Part shown: one piece after another, positions 9,895 to 17,514 of the stretch | Numbering within the stretch: the stretch's first letter is position 1 | Layout: each line of letters starts with the position of its first letter | Virus record (IMG/VR): IMGVR_UViG_3300023117_000044 | Coordinates: 1-36,852 of that record | Reading direction: 5' to 3' (one strand) | Length of the DNA: 36,852 nt | Origin: a virus | Program-made: the position numbers and the translations under genes | Notes under the pieces: model-generated | What the model was told of the DNA's origin: nothing | Database searches by the model: none | The model's input: the letters and a program-made list of their open reading frames with translations, nothing else

Positions 9895-10746
9895 TTATGC
9901 ACCCGAAGAGTCTACATAACCTGATAATACATAATCATCTTCGACATATAGTGATGATAATATAACTTCTGGTTCATTATCATATACGTCTAATGTTGTG
10001 TCAAATCCATAATCACTATCTGGATTAACTTCAATAGGATTCGGTGTGGTAATAATTCTTTCTAATTTTGGATCATCGGTAACACTGAAATCTACAGCTT
10101 GATGTATGGTAGTATCCACACGACGAACAATTGATTGAGGATCAATTGGACCGTAAAAGTTAACAGACATTCCAAAATCTAATGTATAAATAATTGTTCT
10201 TCTATTTTCAAGCGTTCCTTCAAAATCATCACTAAAATTTACACCCTGTATTGTAACAGGAACATCTTCAACTATATCAGAATGAGCATCATTAAAAGGT
10301 TTAATACTAATAGTATATTGAGGATTAAAGTAAGGAAGAATCTGCTCAACTATTTGTAAGGCATCGTCTTGATTTTTAGAAAAAATATTTAATTGAAAAG
10401 TAATCTGATATGGACTTGGAGAAAAAAACTTATCCCTTGTTGTATTAGTAATACCTCTATGATAATTATTTAATTTAGGAAGTTTTCTTTCTGGGTCATA
10501 TCCAATACTTGTAATTTCAAATGACATTCTAGGAAGTTTAAGAGCAATCTGAGAATTATTTCTTAAATCTGGATTTGTTCTAATTCTTTCTAAATATTTT
10601 TCTCTTGGTGCATATGCTAAAGGCACTTTAATTTGACTAATTGATTTTCCAGTTTTATCTTTACGAATAACATAAATGTTATTAAAAAGGGTTCCAAATA
10701 AAGCTACTGACTTTCTTATTCTCTGATGGTAAAAATATGTAAACAT
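9895..10746 (-). CDS. 15: Tail completion / sheath stabiliser gp15
   Basis: Gp15 caps the tail and joins it to the head. The 283 residues match T4 gp15 (about 272). The N-terminal MFTYFYHQRIRKSVALFGTL, followed by NIYVIRKD, KLPRMSFEITSIGYDPERKL and a central QITFQLNIFSKNQDDALQI, are diagnostic of this family. The C-terminal about 60 residues are acidic and variable. Its ATG shares one base with the gp14 stop, and the order gp13-gp14-gp15 follows T4. Confidence 0.94.
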   Translation of the reverse strand: MFTYFYHQRIRKSVALFGTLFNNIYVIRKDKTGKSISQIKVPLAYAPREKYLERIRTNPDLRNNSQIALKLPRMSFEITSIGYDPERKLPKLNNYHRGITNTTRDKFFSPSPYQITFQLNIFSKNQDDALQIVEQILPYFNPQYTISIKPFNDAHSDIVEDVPVTIQGVNFSDDFEGTLENRRTIIYTLDFGMSVNFYGPIDPQSIVRRVDTTIHQAVDFSVTDDPKLERIITTPNPIEVNPDSDYGFDTTLDVYDNEPEVILSSLYVEDDYVLSGYVDSSGA

Positions 10747-11708
10747 TATAAATCCTCTGGATCACCAAATGGGTTAGTTTCAGAAAAGTCTAGGAAATCT
10801 AATGCAAATGAATTTTCGGTTGTATCAAATACATCATTTTGTGCAAAACTACTATCACCGTAAATATTTTCATTTATACTAATAAGTGTTCTTTCAACTT
10901 GTATTGAAGAATCACCAACAAATGCAAGAGCACCTGATATATTTCTTTCTCTTGTATTAGTTATAGTTCCAGGAACAAACATTCCGTAGCTACCATCACT
11001 TGTGCTTATATGAGAAACTACAACATAATTTAATTGTTGATTATATTCAAGAACTTCAGCTGTGAGAACTTTACCATTTGATAGAGTTTGTTGAACAAAT
11101 TCACCTTCCATAAAGTCATATGAGTAACGAGAATTAATACTATCAACACCTTGATTCATAAGCAGTTTAAGATTATAGCCTAATTTTTCTATATTATCAA
11201 TTACATCAACGTTTGTATCAAGTCTTTCATCACTGTATGTAAATAGCTCGCATCTTAATTTAAATGTAGGAAGATTGCTTAGTTGGTAAAAAGGCTGTTC
11301 GTGTTCAACATGCATAATTTCAAATAGTTTATTTGTAAGAGTAAGATAAATTAGATCACCTTCTCTAGGTCTAATACTTTCTATTTTATTGTTCATTTGG
11401 CCAACTACATTAGTCCATCTCTTTCTGGAAACTATAAATGTAGCAGCATCTCTTATTTCAACACCAAATTTGGTAAATAGATCACCTTCTCCGTCAAATC
11501 CTTCTGTATTTTCTATATACATTTCTATTTTATAAGCTGAAGAAAATTTAGATGGGACATCTTCACCAAATATATCATTTTCGTTTACTATCTCACGAGG
11601 CAAATAATATACATCTTGACCGTATATTTTTAGACTCTCTATGATTATATCTTCATAGAGATTTTGTTCATTTTTGGCTTTCTGATTAAAATAATGATTA
11701 AGAGCCAT
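10746..11708 (-). CDS. 14: Neck protein gp14
   Basis: This is a head-completion (neck) protein of the T4 type. The opening MALNHYFNQKAKNEQNLYED and the following IIESLKIYGQDVYYLPRE are typical of gp14, as is RPREGDLIYLTLTNKLFEI around residues 115-135. At 320 residues it is longer than T4 gp14 (about 256); the extra sequence lies in the C-terminal third (residues about 205-320), which reads like a beta-rich domain ending in an acidic tail. It overlaps gp15 by one base and starts 3 nt after the gp13 stop. Confidence 0.93.
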   Translation of the reverse strand: MALNHYFNQKAKNEQNLYEDIIIESLKIYGQDVYYLPREIVNENDIFGEDVPSKFSSAYKIEMYIENTEGFDGEGDLFTKFGVEIRDAATFIVSRKRWTNVVGQMNNKIESIRPREGDLIYLTLTNKLFEIMHVEHEQPFYQLSNLPTFKLRCELFTYSDERLDTNVDVIDNIEKLGYNLKLLMNQGVDSINSRYSYDFMEGEFVQQTLSNGKVLTAEVLEYNQQLNYVVVSHISTSDGSYGMFVPGTITNTRERNISGALAFVGDSSIQVERTLISINENIYGDSSFAQNDVFDTTENSFALDFLDFSETNPFGDPEDL

Positions 11709-11711
11709 CTA

Positions 11712-12467
11712 TTATCCTACAAAAAAGTCTGCTGGCATTTCATGCTCTAGGCGTATATTCTCTTCAAGTTTTTCAATGTCTTGCATTGCATCTTCATAAA
11801 TCTGCCGCCCGTTTAACATCACACCACCGGGTAGTTGCATTCCTTCAAACTTTAAAAGATTAGCACCCCATTGTCTCTTGATAAGTGCGGTACTATACGC
11901 TTTGATAAACTTATCATTGTAAACATTGGTATGTGTATCTGGATCAATTATCTGATATACTTCAGCCACAATATAGTCTCCAGCTTTTATATCTTTATCA
12001 TTAAAATCTCCAAAAATATAAAGTCTGTTCTGATGTCTGGAAAATTGTACTTGAGGCAAACCATTTAACTTCATATCAATCAAAGTTAAATATTGCTGTA
12101 GTTGAGTATAATACGCAAGATCACCAGCAAAGTTTTGAAGATCAGTAATATCATTAAGCATCATTTGATACTTAACACTGAACATATCAATGCTGTTATT
12201 ACTAGAACTTGAAACGGGAAAAAGTTTAGAAACAATGTCTATATTATTAGGCATTGTAATGTACTCGTTTTCTACATCTGTTTCTGTTATAAGATGTTTG
12301 AAATAAGTACGCAGTGTAGCATCAGAATGAAACTCTTGAAAAAATTCAAGGGCTTCATCTATTCTATCTTCAACTTGATCTGGATCAACGTTTATCTCTA
12401 TAACTGGAGCGCCAAGCCTTCTTAAACAATATTCGGATAATTCATCTCTTGATGTAACTGCAGCCAT
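11712..12467 (-). CDS. 13: Neck protein gp13
   Basis: This is a head-completion protein of the T4 type. In 251 residues (T4 about 309) it has the conserved start LSEYCLRRLGAPVIEINVDPDQVEDRIDEAL (read as two parts: LSEYCLRRLGAPVIEINV and DPDQVEDRIDEAL), the FFQEFHSDA motif, and a C-terminal KRQWGANLLKFEGMQLPGGV segment. All are strong family signatures. It is the first gene of the neck and terminase transcript and has an exact late promoter 32 nt upstream. Confidence 0.94.
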   Translation of the reverse strand: MAAVTSRDELSEYCLRRLGAPVIEINVDPDQVEDRIDEALEFFQEFHSDATLRTYFKHLITETDVENEYITMPNNIDIVSKLFPVSSSSNNSIDMFSVKYQMMLNDITDLQNFAGDLAYYTQLQQYLTLIDMKLNGLPQVQFSRHQNRLYIFGDFNDKDIKAGDYIVAEVYQIIDPDTHTNVYNDKFIKAYSTALIKRQWGANLLKFEGMQLPGGVMLNGRQIYEDAMQDIEKLEENIRLEHEMPADFFVG

Positions 12468-12498
12468 TATAACTTTCCTATTAAATAGTATTTGCTAC

Positions 12499-12506
12499 TA
12501 TTTATA
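12499..12506 (-). promoter_or_regulatory. T4-type late promoter of gp13
   Basis: An exact TATAAATA on the coding strand lies in the 65-nt gap upstream of gp13, 32 nt before its ATG. Just downstream AATAGTA and TACTATT form a 7-bp inverted repeat with a 5-nt loop. It likely drives gp13 to gp16. Confidence 0.75.
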
Positions 12507-12532
12507 TAAAAAAATAATTAAGCTTTGGTTAT

Positions 12533-12829
12533 TTATGCAGAGTCTTCGCTTATTTCAACAGGAGGAACCATTTTTTCAACTGGAAGATTCTCCCACAAAG
12601 CGACCTGCGTATAATGATCAGCATTATTTGCGGGAGCTCCTGTTGAAGCAATCCAAGCATTTGATTCATCGAAATGTAAAAGCCAAATTCTACTATTAAA
12701 ATCTTGAGCGGCTTTCATTCTAATTCTGCTGTGTGTATCTGTTGAAATGTTAAACATATAGATATCACAAGCTTCATCTATGAGGTGTTTCATTTGTACT
12801 TTTAAAGTAGCAAGTAATTCTTCAGACAT
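12533..12829 (-). CDS. Small hypothetical protein of the tail/neck module
   Basis: Not recognised. The 98 residues are acidic at the C-terminus (VPPVEISEDSA) and contain a helical N-terminus (LLATLKVQMKHLIDEACDIYMF), a QDFNSRIWLLHFDESNAWIAS segment and a WENLPVEKM motif. There is no signal peptide or membrane segment. It lies 5 nt downstream of a repeat-containing tail gene and upstream of gp13, so a structural or assembly role, for example as a chaperone of the preceding adhesin genes, is possible but is inference from position only. Confidence 0.65.
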   Translation of the reverse strand: MSEELLATLKVQMKHLIDEACDIYMFNISTDTHSRIRMKAAQDFNSRIWLLHFDESNAWIASTGAPANNADHYTQVALWENLPVEKMVPPVEISEDSA

Positions 12830-12834
12830 TTGTT

Positions 12835-13278
12835 TTATATCCTTATTGTCATTTCGTATTTAATTATTTTTGGATCCACACCAGAAGTGCCGAATCCAGT
12901 AATTGGATTATTTGCTTTTATTTCTGCTTGTGTAATAATAGCAGTAGGCGTATGAGATGATACAGATTGAATTTCAAATATATCTGTGTTGTTAAATCCA
13001 GTTTTTGGATTGGATGAAGATATGTTTGCGTATTCTAAAACTCCTGTAGACGAGGTTGATGTTATAGATTGTGCTTCTAATATTTCCGTATTGTTAAATC
13101 CAGTTTTTGGATTGGATGAAGATATGTTTGAAAATTCTAAAGATCCTGTGGATGATGTAGAAGAAAGAGATATAGCCGAAACTAAATCGGTATTAGCTTC
13201 AACAATATCTCCAGCTGAATCAAAATAAAAATCCCCAGTACCTATTGAATCAGGTGTTGGATTATTTGCTAAAGTCAT
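12835..13278 (-). CDS. Repeat-containing small virion protein
   Basis: The 147-residue protein is built from about three copies of a 34-residue unit. The two best copies share TSSTGSLEFSNISSSNPKTG / TSSTGVLEYANISSSNPKTG followed by FNNT; the third (ITQAEIKANNPITGFG) is degenerate. It is rich in Ser, Thr and Asn with no Cys. The start overlaps the stop of the upstream adhesin-like gene (ATGA-type, 4 nt), so the two are probably made together. It likely forms a repetitive beta structure in a tail appendage. No family is recognised. Confidence 0.7.
   Translation of the reverse strand: MTLANNPTPDSIGTGDFYFDSAGDIVEANTDLVSAISLSSTSSTGSLEFSNISSSNPKTGFNNTEILEAQSITSTSSTGVLEYANISSSNPKTGFNNTDIFEIQSVSSHTPTAIITQAEIKANNPITGFGTSGVDPKIIKYEMTIRI
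12989..13130. repeat. Direct repeat, 40 bp identical, period 102 bp
   Basis: Positions 12989-13028 and 13091-13130 are identical over 40 bp. They encode the NISSSNPKTGFNN part of consecutive 34-residue protein repeats. Identity at synonymous positions indicates recent duplication or gene conversion in this small virion gene. Confidence 0.9.
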
Positions 13279-14645
13279 TTCTTAACCCATATGCACGCGC
13301 TTGCTCTAGTACCGTTAAATATTGGAATTGCCCAACATGAAGTAGGTGTACCAGAAGCACTATAGTAACCATCGGCGTCTAAAGGTATAGTTCCGGTATC
13401 TAAAAACTGATAGCCCCCTGATTCAGTAGGCGGTTGACCTGCAGACATTCTAAAACCTAAAAGCTTTCCATGTATAGCAAATCCTCTTCTTTGTGAACTA
13501 GAACTGTAGCTATCATATGAATGAGCGCTGGAAGAGGTAAGATGATTATAATTAACAGTTCCAGAAGAAATCACAGGTTCATATAGAGCTATTGATGACG
13601 GGCTAGAAGGATTGGGCAAAAATTGTGCTATCTCTTCCACTGGAGTAGTAGTGTATCTCCAATATCCAGAAGTAAACATATCCGTTTGAGGAACGCTTTG
13701 GGATTGGGAACCATCAATTACCGTTGCTAAGTTAGATATGTGCGCCGGGGCCACATGTCCTATCCATCCTAACCATCCCAGATGTGCTCGGGTATAATCA
13801 AGTATACCATCAGCATCAGTGGCTGAAGTCGAAGCTAATGGAGCATTCCAATTCGCCTGACCGGCGCGCAAAATAGTATATGTAGAACCAGCTGCTTGTG
13901 GATATTCTGTTAAAGCAAACTGAGACCCAAAACCTCCACCGGTACCGGCTAGTTTTGGATTTACATATCCAACATAGCCAGAGGCTGATCCACCGTAAGA
14001 CCCATTTGCCCATATACCATTATAATAGCCAAATGTTCCAGTACGAGTCACAAAATCATTTCCGTCTATAGCAACGCCATTGTGTATGTAACCAGTAGAA
14101 GCATCACAGGCTTCTCCAAATATTTTCTCATACTCTCCAAAATATAAACATGAACCCTGAGTGGCTTCAGTGAATCCAGTTCCCGTAAACTTAAAAACAA
14201 TAGAATGATCTTCGACAAATATCCAAATGGATCCTCCTGATAAAAATGATAAAGTAATAGCTTTGCCTTCATTGTCATTAAACGATGTTCTGTTATATGC
14301 TATGTTTACCCAACTGTTATAAGACGCATTATTTGAGTGATCAGCAGCATATGCTATCTTAAGAGTATGAGCCGATCCCGTTGAACTCAACCTAAGTATC
14401 ATGTACTTATAGTGGCCAGAACTCGCGTTATCGTAAGTTTCTTTTCTCATAATGATTTTTGCATCAGCAGCTGTACCCAGCACTGCATTTGCTCCAGCAT
14501 TATCCCATTTAGTCCATCCTAGATTAACAAGTGCATCTTTGATACCAAGTAGAATTGTCTGAGCATCGTCTGCTACCGTACTTCCAGAATAAACTACATA
14601 CCTAGCGTTTGTACTAAGTGAGTTATCTGTAACTGTAACTGCCAT
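13275..14645 (-). CDS. Putative tail adhesin / virion surface protein
   Basis: This 456-residue protein is rich in Gly, Ser, Tyr, Trp and Thr, with no transmembrane segment and no recognised enzyme motif. It contains a Gly-rich central stretch (YGGSASGYVGYVNPKLAG, then TGGGFGSQFAL) and a Ser/Tyr-rich stretch (SSSAHSYDSYSSSSQRRG). Such composition is usual for receptor-binding or fibre-tip proteins. It follows a DSxYV-motif structural gene with a 2-nt gap and overlaps the small repeat protein. G+C is visibly higher than elsewhere: the 60 bases from 13741 contain 33 G or C, against 11 of 60 from 30301, which hints at a separate origin of this module. The function is inferred from composition and neighbourhood. 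Confidence 0.7.
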   Translation of the reverse strand: MAVTVTDNSLSTNARYVVYSGSTVADDAQTILLGIKDALVNLGWTKWDNAGANAVLGTAADAKIIMRKETYDNASSGHYKYMILRLSSTGSAHTLKIAYAADHSNNASYNSWVNIAYNRTSFNDNEGKAITLSFLSGGSIWIFVEDHSIVFKFTGTGFTEATQGSCLYFGEYEKIFGEACDASTGYIHNGVAIDGNDFVTRTGTFGYYNGIWANGSYGGSASGYVGYVNPKLAGTGGGFGSQFALTEYPQAAGSTYTILRAGQANWNAPLASTSATDADGILDYTRAHLGWLGWIGHVAPAHISNLATVIDGSQSQSVPQTDMFTSGYWRYTTTPVEEIAQFLPNPSSPSSIALYEPVISSGTVNYNHLTSSSAHSYDSYSSSSQRRGFAIHGKLLGFRMSAGQPPTESGGYQFLDTGTIPLDADGYYSASGTPTSCWAIPIFNGTRASACIWVKK

Positions 14646-14647
14646 TT

Positions 14648-15328
14648 TTATGTTTCCTTATAGTTTATTTTTACGACCAGATCCTTTGCGCTTCCGGAAG
14701 TTATATCAACTGATATATTATCGGTGTTTGTAAAGGTTATGTTTGAATTAAAGTTTGCGTTTATTTCAGTTTGACCTGAAGGTATTGTAAATGTTTGAAC
14801 CGCAGAATCATTTTTTTCAACATCAAATATCACAGCGGATCCAACCTCGGCATCTATTGAAGCCGCAAGATTAACGAGCGTAATATTGTTGTTAGGTGTT
14901 ATCGTTTGAGTGCCTTCTTTTGGTCCAGTGAAATTTCCAGCATTTACTAAGTAATAAGAAAACACTGTTTGTCTATTTATATCCAGCCACTGAGTCCCGT
15001 TCCATATGTATAAAGTATCCGTTTCTTCATCATATCCTTGATCTGAAAGTGTATTTCCAGTTGAAGGAAAGGCAGCAAGATTAGCGTATGTAGTTATAGA
15101 ACTTCCACCACCGGCTGGAGCTCGAGCCGTAACATAAGCCGAATCTATTAACAACAAGACGTCAGTATCAGTATAACCCGCCGGGGCCCTACTTGAAACA
15201 TATGAAGAATCTATTAAAGATAAAACATTATTATCTCCATATGACAAGGAAGGAGCCGAATCTATAACTGTAGATAAGACCCCTGTTTTACTAAAAGCTC
15301 GTGCTATAAGGACTGACTTTGATGGCAT
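14648..15328 (-). CDS. Virion protein with DSxYV repeats
   Basis: The protein has 226 residues. The N-terminal half carries LIDSSYVSSRAPAGYTDTD and LIDSAYVTARAPAGG, the same DSxY(V/I)xxR element as in the fibre protein at 8800-9879. The centre has a YDEETDTLYIWNGTQWLDI segment like those before fibre C-terminal domains, and the C-terminal about 90 residues are a Thr/Asn-rich beta domain (QTITPNNNITLVNLAA). Probably a fibre or fibre-connector subunit. It begins 2 nt after a small ORF and precedes the adhesin-like gene by 2 nt. Confidence 0.75.
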   Translation of the reverse strand: MPSKSVLIARAFSKTGVLSTVIDSAPSLSYGDNNVLSLIDSSYVSSRAPAGYTDTDVLLLIDSAYVTARAPAGGGSSITTYANLAAFPSTGNTLSDQGYDEETDTLYIWNGTQWLDINRQTVFSYYLVNAGNFTGPKEGTQTITPNNNITLVNLAASIDAEVGSAVIFDVEKNDSAVQTFTIPSGQTEINANFNSNITFTNTDNISVDITSGSAKDLVVKINYKET

Positions 15329-15330
15329 TC

Positions 15331-15543
15331 CTATTCCCTTTTAATTTCTTTCAGCATGACATTACATATTTCTATTGCTCTATCATAGCCATTTCTAAAT
15401 CTGTTTTTGCGATTACCATATCGTTTAAACCACTCTAAGCTATTTATAACTCCATGACGCTTATCCTCAGCAACATCAAAATTTCTTGCCAAGTCTTCAT
15501 ACTCGGATCTTAAAACTAATAGTTCAGACAGTGACATATTCAT
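15331..15543 (-). CDS. Small basic hypothetical protein
   Basis: Not recognised. The 70 residues have high Arg and Lys content (WFKRYGNRKNRFRNGYDRA) and a helical N-terminus (SLSELLVLRSEYEDLARNFD). It overlaps the upstream HAD-like gene by 20 nt and has a possible late promoter inside its own sequence. It may be a regulatory or DNA-associated protein, but there is no direct evidence. Confidence 0.6.
   Translation of the reverse strand: MNMSLSELLVLRSEYEDLARNFDVAEDKRHGVINSLEWFKRYGNRKNRFRNGYDRAIEICNVMLKEIKRE
15441..15448 (-). promoter_or_regulatory. Possible late promoter inside a small gene, ahead of the fibre genes
   Basis: Exact TATAAATA on the coding strand, 113 nt upstream of the fibre-type gene that starts at 15328. 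Since no other late promoter is found in front of the adhesin set, this could serve it. It lies within coding sequence, where chance matches are expected, so support is limited. Confidence 0.3.
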
Positions 15544-16111
15544 ATAAATCTCTCCAGTTTTTCATTAAAGGGAATTGTTTATTATTCATATTATGACCAT
15601 GTTCAATAAGAATGCTTTCTAATCCGAGCCGATCTCCAAGTTCGGCATTTTCTGTTTTATCTTCAAGCCAAATATATCCAGTATCTCTATATGGTTCCAA
15701 AACATCATCTTTATCAGCACCAGTATCTGCAAAAGAAAAACTACTAAATGCTGTTTCACCAAATAGTTTTTTAGTATTTTCAATCCGAAGAGCTTGAGCT
15801 GATGGATCAAGAGATAATGATGTAATCATATGAAAAGTAAATCCATGTTTACGATGAAGTAAATCTACATAATACATTGCATCACGTAGGGGAGGTAGAA
15901 AACCAATAGCTGCGGATTCATTAAAAGTTTGAACAACTAATTTTTTAGTTTGATTATCTAAATCATAACGCTCGCCCATATCATAAGCATTTTCTTTACC
16001 TGGAGCGACTGAATAACCTTTATGTTTCATCCAAAGATTAAAAGCAAATTCCCAGTTCATGAGAACTCCATCGCAATCTGTTAAGATTATCTTATTCATA
16101 TTGTTAATCAT
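15524..16111 (-). CDS. HAD-superfamily hydrolase
   Basis: A small phosphatase-type enzyme of the haloacid dehalogenase fold. Motif I is LTDCDGVLMNW (nucleophile D12, acid/base D14), motif II the Ser/Thr of HMITSLS near residue 100, and motif IV the acidic WLEDKTENA near residue 150. The 195 residues include a short helical cap (residues about 20-90). It resembles 5'-nucleotidase-like and polynucleotide phosphatase-like HAD proteins of T4-like phages, but the substrate cannot be read from sequence. AAGGAATAAAGT precedes the ATG, and the gene has its own sigma70-type promoter. Confidence 0.8.
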   Translation of the reverse strand: MINNMNKIILTDCDGVLMNWEFAFNLWMKHKGYSVAPGKENAYDMGERYDLDNQTKKLVVQTFNESAAIGFLPPLRDAMYYVDLLHRKHGFTFHMITSLSLDPSAQALRIENTKKLFGETAFSSFSFADTGADKDDVLEPYRDTGYIWLEDKTENAELGDRLGLESILIEHGHNMNNKQFPLMKNWRDLYEYVTV

Positions 16112-16136
16112 ACTTTATTCCTTTCTTTATATTTTG

Positions 16137-16165
16137 AACATATCACATTTTTAATGGTTTGTAAA
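16137..16165 (-). promoter_or_regulatory. Sigma70-type promoter of the HAD gene
   Basis: On the minus strand: -35 TTTACA (16160-16165), 17-nt spacer, -10 TATGTT (16137-16142) with an upstream TG (extended -10). The start would lie about 20 nt before the ATG at 16111. The bases over and upstream of the -35 are part of a 21-bp block repeated exactly at 22450-22470. Confidence 0.75.
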
Positions 16166-16177
16166 CCCCTAAAATGT
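16157..16177. repeat. 21-bp intergenic repeat, copy 1 (copy 2 at 22450-22470)
   Basis: Positions 16157-16177 and 22450-22470 are identical over 21 bp. Both cover the -35 box of a minus-strand promoter, with the extra sequence CATTTTAGGGG just upstream of TTTACA. The conserved part outside the -35 suggests a binding site for a phage or host regulator, or an UP-type element. Confidence 0.85.
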
Positions 16178-16211
16178 ATACCTATACTCATTATCTTTCC
16201 ATATACAAAAG

Positions 16212-16232
16212 TATTAGGCTGCTCGAGCAGCC
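16212..16232 (-). terminator. Probable intrinsic terminator overlapping the SprT-like gene's end
   Basis: The palindrome GGCTGCTCGAGCAGCC (16217-16232) folds to a 6-bp GC-rich stem with a TCGA loop. On the minus strand it is followed by TAATACTTTTG. It encodes the C-terminal Ala-Arg-Ala-Ala of the peptidase gene, so the terminator is built into the coding end, separating it from the next promoter. Confidence 0.6.
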
Positions 16233-16855
16233 CTTGCATTTTCTAATCTTTCATATGTTTTGAGCCACTGTTCAGGAGATTTAATATGATTACTAATAGT
16301 AACTTTTAGTTTCAGAGCTTTGAATTGTTTCTTTAATTCATCAGCAGGCTTTCTACCTATAAAACGAGACACTAATTTAAGAAGGCAAATGCGAAATCCT
16401 ACATCGTGATGCATATACCCAGCCACATGTGCAAGTTCGTGTAATAAGGTATATGAATTCATTCCATTTTTAGGACAAAGCTGTATCTTATTTACAAAGG
16501 CACGTCCTGCTGTTTTACCACGAAACCCGTTTGTTTCTAATATTGGTATTCTACGTCCCAATCCGCCGCAAAGTTGAAGCCAAGTTTTTGAATTTATGAC
16601 TCGTTTCATAAATTTTTCGGCTTCTTTTAAATCATCAAAGTCTATAATATCGTTCTTACACTTTGCTTCAAAAGCCCATTCGGCTTTATATGTTTTTGTT
16701 TTTTGAGAATCTGTACCAAGAGTAATTCTTTTAGTATGAATAATGGATTTTTTATTTCTCTCATATTTAAGATAGGCGCTTATAACTTCATGATTCCATC
16801 CTTTTTGTTTTAGATGATTGTAAAGCGCTTTCTGATGTGAGTTAATAATCTGCAT
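16214..16855 (-). CDS. SprT-like zinc metallopeptidase
   Basis: The 213-residue protein carries the zinc-peptidase motif HELAH (H139, E140, H143), followed by GYMHHDVGF, whose His supplies the third ligand as in SprT-like domains. Upstream, GLGRRIPILETNGFRGKTAG and AFVNKIQLCPK are typical of phage SprT-like proteins. The start is placed at ATG 16855 because AAAGGATCTATA precedes it at good spacing; an in-frame ATG at 16870 lacks a ribosome site. It has its own promoter and a terminator at its 3' end, so it is transcribed as a single gene. SprT-type peptidases act on protein-DNA complexes in cells; the phage target is unknown. Confidence 0.8.
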   Translation of the reverse strand: MQIINSHQKALYNHLKQKGWNHEVISAYLKYERNKKSIIHTKRITLGTDSQKTKTYKAEWAFEAKCKNDIIDFDDLKEAEKFMKRVINSKTWLQLCGGLGRRIPILETNGFRGKTAGRAFVNKIQLCPKNGMNSYTLLHELAHVAGYMHHDVGFRICLLKLVSRFIGRKPADELKKQFKALKLKVTISNHIKSPEQWLKTYERLENARAARAA

Positions 16856-16883
16856 TATAGATCCTTTCATTGCCTACACTTAT

Positions 16884-16912
16884 AACATACTACATTTTGT
16901 ATGAAATGTAAA
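16884..16912 (-). promoter_or_regulatory. Sigma70-type promoter of the SprT-like gene
   Basis: On the minus strand: TTTACA (16907-16912), 17-nt spacer, TATGTT (16884-16889). The -10 is identical to that of the HAD-gene promoter. It sits in the 93-nt intergenic gap directly ahead of the gene. Confidence 0.75.
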
Positions 16913-16948
16913 CAAAAAAGAATCTAATAAAATAAATAACTTATAATT

Positions 16949-17209
16949 TTATGAATTGTATATATCTGTTAAATGTGTTTCAAAGGCTTCTACTTTTGAT
17001 AACCGATTCGGCCAGAGAATATATTCTTTTTCTGGATTTGCTTTAAGATTATTTAAAAGCGGAATAATAGCGTTATACAACTTATCAAGTTTGTCTTGCG
17101 TAGTAGAAGCTTTTTCCTCTACATCTTTAGCAGTTGCGCCAAGAGCTTGTACAGCTTCTAGTTCAGATTCATCTACTGCTGTAAAACCAAAATCAAAAAT
17201 ATCACTCAT
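16949..17209 (-). CDS. Small acidic hypothetical protein
   Basis: Not recognised. From ATG 17209 the protein has 86 residues. It is acidic and helical, with a central EKASTTQDKLDKLYNAIIPL coiled-coil-like stretch and a C-terminal YILWPNRLSKVEAFETHL segment that resembles a motif seen in small proteins of marine T4-like phages. The start at 17209 is preferred because AAAGGA lies 8 nt before it; ATG 17215 is only 2 nt from that site. It overlaps the upstream gene by 8 nt. Confidence 0.65.
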   Translation of the reverse strand: MSDIFDFGFTAVDESELEAVQALGATAKDVEEKASTTQDKLDKLYNAIIPLLNNLKANPEKEYILWPNRLSKVEAFETHLTDIYNS

Positions 17210-17504
17210 CTGCATTTTCCTTTAACATTCTTCCCATATATTCATGATATCTTTCTTGAACCGGCTGATCTTTATTTACCGCTTCATATGAAGGATAACC
17301 TTTTTCAAAAACAGGGGATGGTACATTACTATTTATATCATTCCACCAATTTCTAGGTTCGATATGCTGACTTTGAAAAGCTTCGATTTGTTTCATTATA
17401 TAATCCGCTAATAAGTAAGTTGGTTTTCCACAGATATTATCCAATCTGTGAGCTTGAATTAAATTTTGTAAATCTCTTTTAAATGCATATGGAAGTTTAC
17501 TCAT
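17202..17504 (-). CDS. Hypothetical protein, 100 residues
   Basis: Not recognised. A helical, mixed-charge protein beginning SKLPYAFKRDLQNLIQAHRL, with a WWNDINSNVPSPVFEKGYPS stretch in the middle and a C-terminal ERYHEYMGRMLKENADE. No Cys pairs for zinc, no membrane segment. It sits in the run of small overlapping genes behind the promoter at 18662-18690, 10 nt after the previous stop. Confidence 0.6.
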   Translation of the reverse strand: MSKLPYAFKRDLQNLIQAHRLDNICGKPTYLLADYIMKQIEAFQSQHIEPRNWWNDINSNVPSPVFEKGYPSYEAVNKDQPVQERYHEYMGRMLKENADE

Positions 17505-17514
17505 ATAATTTCCT

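Noticed and set aside
12989-13130. Direct repeats as a CRISPR array or mobile-element ends
   Set aside because: Only two exact copies, in frame, encoding a protein repeat; no spacers or transposase.
12986-13228. Plus-strand frame opposite the repeat gene
   Set aside because: It mirrors the repeat of the minus-strand gene and lacks a start context; the minus-strand frame fits the overlapping operon.
14974-14981. Exact TATAAATA on the minus strand inside the fibre-type gene at 14648-15328
   Set aside because: Inside a coding region and about 330 nt from the next start; probably chance.
17340-17347. Exact TATAAATA on the minus strand inside the 100-residue gene at 17202-17504
   Set aside because: It lies within coding sequence, and at this A+T content about a dozen chance copies are expected on both strands. 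Not listed as a promoter.
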